Origin: Coleophoma eucalyptorum
Lineage: Eukaryota > Ascomycota > Leotiomycetes > Helotiales > Dermateaceae
NCBI GenBank assembly: GCA_026120035.1
Contig: JALRME010000017.1
Location: 1-64,000, forward strand
DNA: 64,000 bases
Direction of reading: 5' to 3'
Position 1 is the first letter of the stretch, and each line of letters starts with the position of its first letter. The notes under the pieces are model-generated. The model saw nothing but the letters and a program-made list of their open reading frames with translations. It was not told the DNA's origin and did no database searches. Positions 60,310 through 64,000 of the stretch are shown one piece after another. The position numbers and the translations under genes were made by a program.

Positions 60310-61270
60310 CACTAGGATTTCATGGACTACTAGAAATAAAACCTTATTCAACAACTTGACGAGTGCTAATGTTATAAATATAGTATGCTAGAGAAGGTAA
60401 ATAAGCTTAATATTATTTTTTAACCTTTAAAATTATAAGTTCAAACTAGCCTACTTGCATATCATCGAGGCGAGTTGTAGGCCTCAATGATACTGCTCAA
60501 TCCGAATCTATCGACGTATTCGTCGATGCGTAGAACGGTAGTATTCCGGCGATTGTGGCATGCGGTTAGAATGGAGCAAGTGCACAACAAGCGGTTGATG
60601 GCAAATATCTGCACAAGTACGTCTTGGTTGCGTTTGGTCGACCGTTCATAGCAAATCCAGACCTGCCATTTCGCATACAGAAAGGCCTTCCACTGACGAA
60701 ATACATCCGGGATATGTTTTATGAGGTTCTTCGGCCGCAGGGATATACTGATTCTGAATCAATAACGAGTTTCTAGAAGAAATGACTTTAATGCAATATT
60801 GTGTTCTTTGCAGCCAATGACCTGCTCGTGGAAGATCCTTTTCGTCTAAAGGGACCGTCGTGCTCCACCTTCCTTTGCACAACTCCGTAATGCTTGCCAT
60901 CTAGCTCGCTCATAACCACGCTCTCCAAGATGTATGCCATAAACCGTGTCCCAAATTTCCCCTCCAATACCAGTCAGTCATAAAGCCAACCGTCATCAGG
61001 AAACTACCGTGCATATCACTTGCCATAGTTGCCGCCCAATTGTTCCCATCAACCCCGCTAGGGAGCAAACAGCCACTACATTGTCTGTAGTTCTGAACGA
61101 GAAATTGAAATTGCATACCTTGTCTTAGTGGAATTTAATGTTGCAAATCAAATCAAATTGTTGTCTTATATCCAAGAGACAGAGCTGGAGACACAGGCTG
61201 TGTTCATTCACTTAAACTTTGAGGCTCGTTAAGTTTTTCTCAATATATAACCTCTTTCGGTTGATAACAT
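60310..61270. other. Intergenic, no gene recognised
   Basis: 3' flank of the Zn2Cys6 gene; AT-rich to about 60.45 kb and normal afterwards. Small frames on both strands (60646-60900 and 60910-61116 minus) show no domain. Confidence 0.4.
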
Positions 61271-62100
61271 CTACGATCTTGATACCTTTTGTCTCGTTTT
61301 GTCAGCCCACTCTTTCAAAGTATCATGTCTGTCGGCCACAACCAAATCCAGCAGCATCACCAATCCCGTAATAGGTATAGCGATAATTACCATGAATATA
61401 AGAATAGCCTTGCCATGACCATGATCTAGAATCTCAACGCTCATTTTTGTCCTGTCTATAAGTCGATCCATTTGGTCGGTCAAATTTTCATAGGCTGGAA
61501 TAGTGCCATCGACCTTATGTTCTACACTTTCAATCAGATAATTTTCAGCTGGTTACATTGACACCCGAGTCTGAGAAGTGATTCGAACCCCCGTGGAGTA
61601 GAGAACTGCTCTATAATACCGAAGGAGATAAAGCTGCTGTGCGAGTGTTTGATCTATGATTGCAATTTCCTGCCCTAGGTTGGTGATATCGCGAAGGAGA
61701 CGCTTCCGCGGATATTAGCTTACTTGAAATGACTATAGAGGGTAGGCAAATATTTGGAGTTAGAGAGAAAATAGTAGACATTGAAGGGAATCAGACTGCT
61801 AACCAGTCTCGCAGTATATTCTTTGTGGACGTCAAAAAGATCTTTGCAGTTTACTCCAAGCCCTAGGCTTTCCATAACCATCGTTGAACATACTTTGTCC
61901 CGATAGCCTCGTAACGTACACTTTAAGTATAATCCAGAGGTCGGATCATCAATGTGAGATCAAGCTTTCTCTTTCCATACCAGCTTCTGCCCCGAAGCCA
62001 ATCCACTCGAGGTGACTAAATGCCTCGAGATTTCTTCAACTTCATCCCAATCCCAATTTGAGCGGCCTCAACTTTTATAGTTTTGGTCAATTATGTCGAG
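61271..62100 (-). pseudogene. Probable CorA-like membrane protein relic, C-terminal end
   Basis: The minus-strand frame 61483-61271 reads MSVEILDHGHGKAILIF, then a hydrophobic pair of segments (MVIIAIPITGLVMLLDLVV) and a charged tail. Fungal CorA-like proteins have a very similar ILDHGxGRAI(R)IFT start to the first membrane helix. Upstream in the same direction, RLLRDITNLGQEIAIIDQTL and KDLFDVHKEYTARLV are consistent with the helical stalk of that family, with stops or introns between them. The GMN loop of true CorA channels was not found. It may be a spliced but incomplete gene or a pseudogene. Confidence 0.4.
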
Positions 62101-63045
62101 AAAGTAACTGGTATATATAAGTAGCAATATGATTCTTTGGAATGCATCGACGAATGCCTTGGAGAGCCTGTATCTTGACTGATGTTCCTTGTCATTTGCT
62201 ACCCCTATCAAAAATCTTTTGACAATCTTTAAGGATGCAAATGGGAGACAAAGCCGTCAACCTATGGCACATATATTGATCTTGGTCGCAAGAAATATTA
62301 TGGTTTTTTAGTTTAAGACAATCACTTTGAATAGTCTTTTATGTATATTCTGCCTCTTGCTAATTTTTCACATGTTTGGTTCTTGCTCAGCCTTATCTTG
62401 ATTCTCAAACAAGCTTGGAACCTCGCTCTTCTGAACATTGACTTCAAAGATAATAGCCGACGGCCACCCGCAAATTTAATATTCTCTCTACAGTGTGCTT
62501 CATCTCTAAAATAGCCATAATAACTTCTACCGACCTATTTTACAGATAGTTCTACATCAGAGTCCATGTTGTGTCAACCTATCGTATCAAGTAGGTTTCA
62601 TGGCTCGCGCTTAGCAACGCCGGAAGCCAACAAGTAAACTTCTAAAACACCGCCAATCAATTAGCCGTACCTCAACAAACTCCAAAGTCCCGGTTGTTTA
62701 AGTCATCTGAAAACGAGCTTGTATTGAGTTCGTATATGGAAACATCGAACCGATCGTCAACCGCCTATGTGTGTACAATCTAGCCACTGGCAAATTCCCT
62801 TGCTACCGGCTAATTCAGTCAGATGAAATTCCAGGTTAATCTAAATGACGTGTCCACCGCGCATGGATGTAAACTACTTGCCTGATCTACGGGTAATTCG
62901 CCAGTGTATTGTGATATATATAAGTGTTCGACCCAGTACTCCTGCCTTGATATTTCCTTGCTTGATTGGCAGCAAGATTCTGCGATTCACCTCTTTACAC
63001 ATTCCTATAATTTCTATCGATCCTCTTCATATAGGATATTTCAAT
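62101..63045. other. Intergenic, upstream of the PEBP gene
   Basis: No gene recognised. The open frame that runs into 63046 from 62845 lacks coding character; the real start is taken as the ATG at 63046, which gives a signal peptide. Confidence 0.4.
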
Positions 63046-63742
63046 ATGAGAGCTGGCTCTTTCGGGTTGGTTGCCGCCATTACTGGCTTTGCAAATGCTA
63101 TGACACCCTCTGGAGTATTTCCAGCTACCATGGAGAACATGACAGTTTTCTTCGACACCTCTGTCTTGGCAACAAATGGCGTTAACATCCCAAAAGCTAG
63201 TGAGTGCTTCGGCGTTCGATTGTTGCTGAATACAATAAGCTGATAGGCTGTAGATACCAAAGTTGCGCCTACACTAGCTCTTGATCGCATGTTGAGTAGC
63301 AGAACTTTCGCAGTCATCATGATAGATCCGGATACACCTGCTACTGGCATAGGTGGAAACGGAACCAACTCTCTCATTCACTGGTTCCAAGATGGCTTTA
63401 CTTCGTCCACCTCCAATGTCACTGTTGCCGGAAAGACCGTTGTGCCACTAGTAAACGCTGCAAATGTAGCTCCGATCCAAACCTACCTGTACGTTAAGGA
63501 ACCCTCTTGTACCACCTTCTGATTTAATGGAATAAAGTCAACCACAATCTGGACCTGCTAATGGACAGACTCATCGATACACCCAATTCCTAATTGATAC
63601 CACAAACGTCACCACTTTTACTCTCGAACCTAGTTTGGCGAATGCAACACAGACAAGATCTGGATTTGATATGGCAAAGTTTATTACAGAGGCTAATGTA
63701 AATCTCATCAGTGCAAACTGGTTCAATGTCACGGCCACATAG
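63046..63742 (+). CDS. Secreted PEBP-family (phosphatidylethanolamine-binding-like) protein
   Basis: Exons 63046-63199, 63254-63488 and 63538-63742; introns of 54 and 49 nt (GTGAGT...TGTAG; GTACGT...AAAG). About 197 aa. A signal peptide (MRAGSFGLVAAITGFANA) is followed by the PEBP fold: NMTVFFDTSVLATNGVNIPKA, TFAVIMIDPDTPAT (the D-P-D-x-P motif), LIHWFQDGF (usual place of the conserved His), and after the second splice GQTHRYTQFLIDTT, the family's H-R-Y motif. The product ends NWFNVTAT. The acceptor AATAAAG of intron 2 is not a strong one, but it alone restores the HRY frame. Secreted fungal members have no firm function. Not obviously part of the FAS cluster. Confidence 0.85.
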
Positions 63743-64000
63743 AGGGCTAGTAGCTACATGTACCACCTAATCTATGTATTTTATACTCCTTTACATAGCA
63801 TTTTAGATAACCATTACCTACTATTTATACCCTAATCTAGGCACCCCTAATCGGTCACGCTACAGCTCAGCTGAACTACAGTCCATTTCTTTAACTTCAC
63901 ATTTTTCGGCGTACTCTTTGTCTATGGCTTGGAAGGACATACAAATACAATCTGGGATTATAAAGGAATACCCGAACGAACTGTTGGTTAGCGCAGCCTC
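63743..64000. other. 3' flank of the PEBP gene, end of window
   Basis: Normal-composition DNA after the PEBP stop codon; nothing recognised before the window ends. Confidence 0.4.

Noticed and set aside
1..64000. CRISPR arrays, bacterial operons, tRNA and rRNA genes
   Set aside because: Eukaryotic nuclear DNA with introns and a telomere; no regularly spaced repeats, and no tRNA or rRNA sequence could be recognised by eye. A covariance-model scan would be needed to exclude tRNAs fully.

Overview
The window is the left end of a chromosome of a filamentous ascomycete (Pezizomycotina). It opens with about 16 copies of the TTAGGG-type telomere repeat (read here as CCCTAA). The genes have several short GT-AG introns of about 50-100 nt. 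Long AT-rich stretches carry the mark of repeat-induced point mutation (RIP): CpA and TpG turned into TpA, with in-frame TAG stops where CAG once stood. All gene models were read by eye from the six frames and splice signals; no database search was run.

1-8.8 kb is a decayed subtelomere. It holds the relic of a telomere-linked RecQ-type helicase (minus strand, recognisable motifs at about 1.18-2.1 kb) and a RIP-mutated 265-bp tandem duplication. 8.8-18.6 kb holds an intact arylsulfotransferase-family gene, relics of an amidase and a sugar transporter, a 138-bp-arm inverted-repeat element, and a large allorecognition-type gene. That gene joins a cyanovirin-N homology domain to a HET domain that has ankyrin repeats inserted inside it.

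18.7-60.3 kb looks like a secondary-metabolite cluster built on a dedicated fungal type I fatty acid synthase. In order it has a bZIP-basic/ankyrin ('bANK') regulator, a DUF829/TMEM53 (PaxU-like) hydrolase, a cytochrome b5/b5-reductase fusion, a P450, FAS beta, FAS alpha without the usual C-terminal phosphopantetheinyl transferase domain, a second P450, an AidB-like acyl-CoA dehydrogenase, a DHA1-type MFS transporter and a Zn2Cys6 regulator. No PKS, NRPS or terpene cyclase is visible. The simplest reading is that the FAS makes a custom acyl chain, the two P450s (perhaps fed electrons by the b5/b5-reductase protein) and the acyl-CoA dehydrogenase oxidise it, and the MFS protein exports it. One regulator sits at each end. 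The cluster is broken up by AT-rich blocks and transposon relics.

60.3-64 kb holds a probable CorA-like relic and a small secreted PEBP-family gene. The most notable observations are the FAS-only cluster, the PPT-less FAS alpha, the ankyrin insertion inside a HET domain, and a duplication of the Zn2Cys6 gene's promoter and start region, in which the outer copy is flanked by an inverted repeat and mutated RIP-style.
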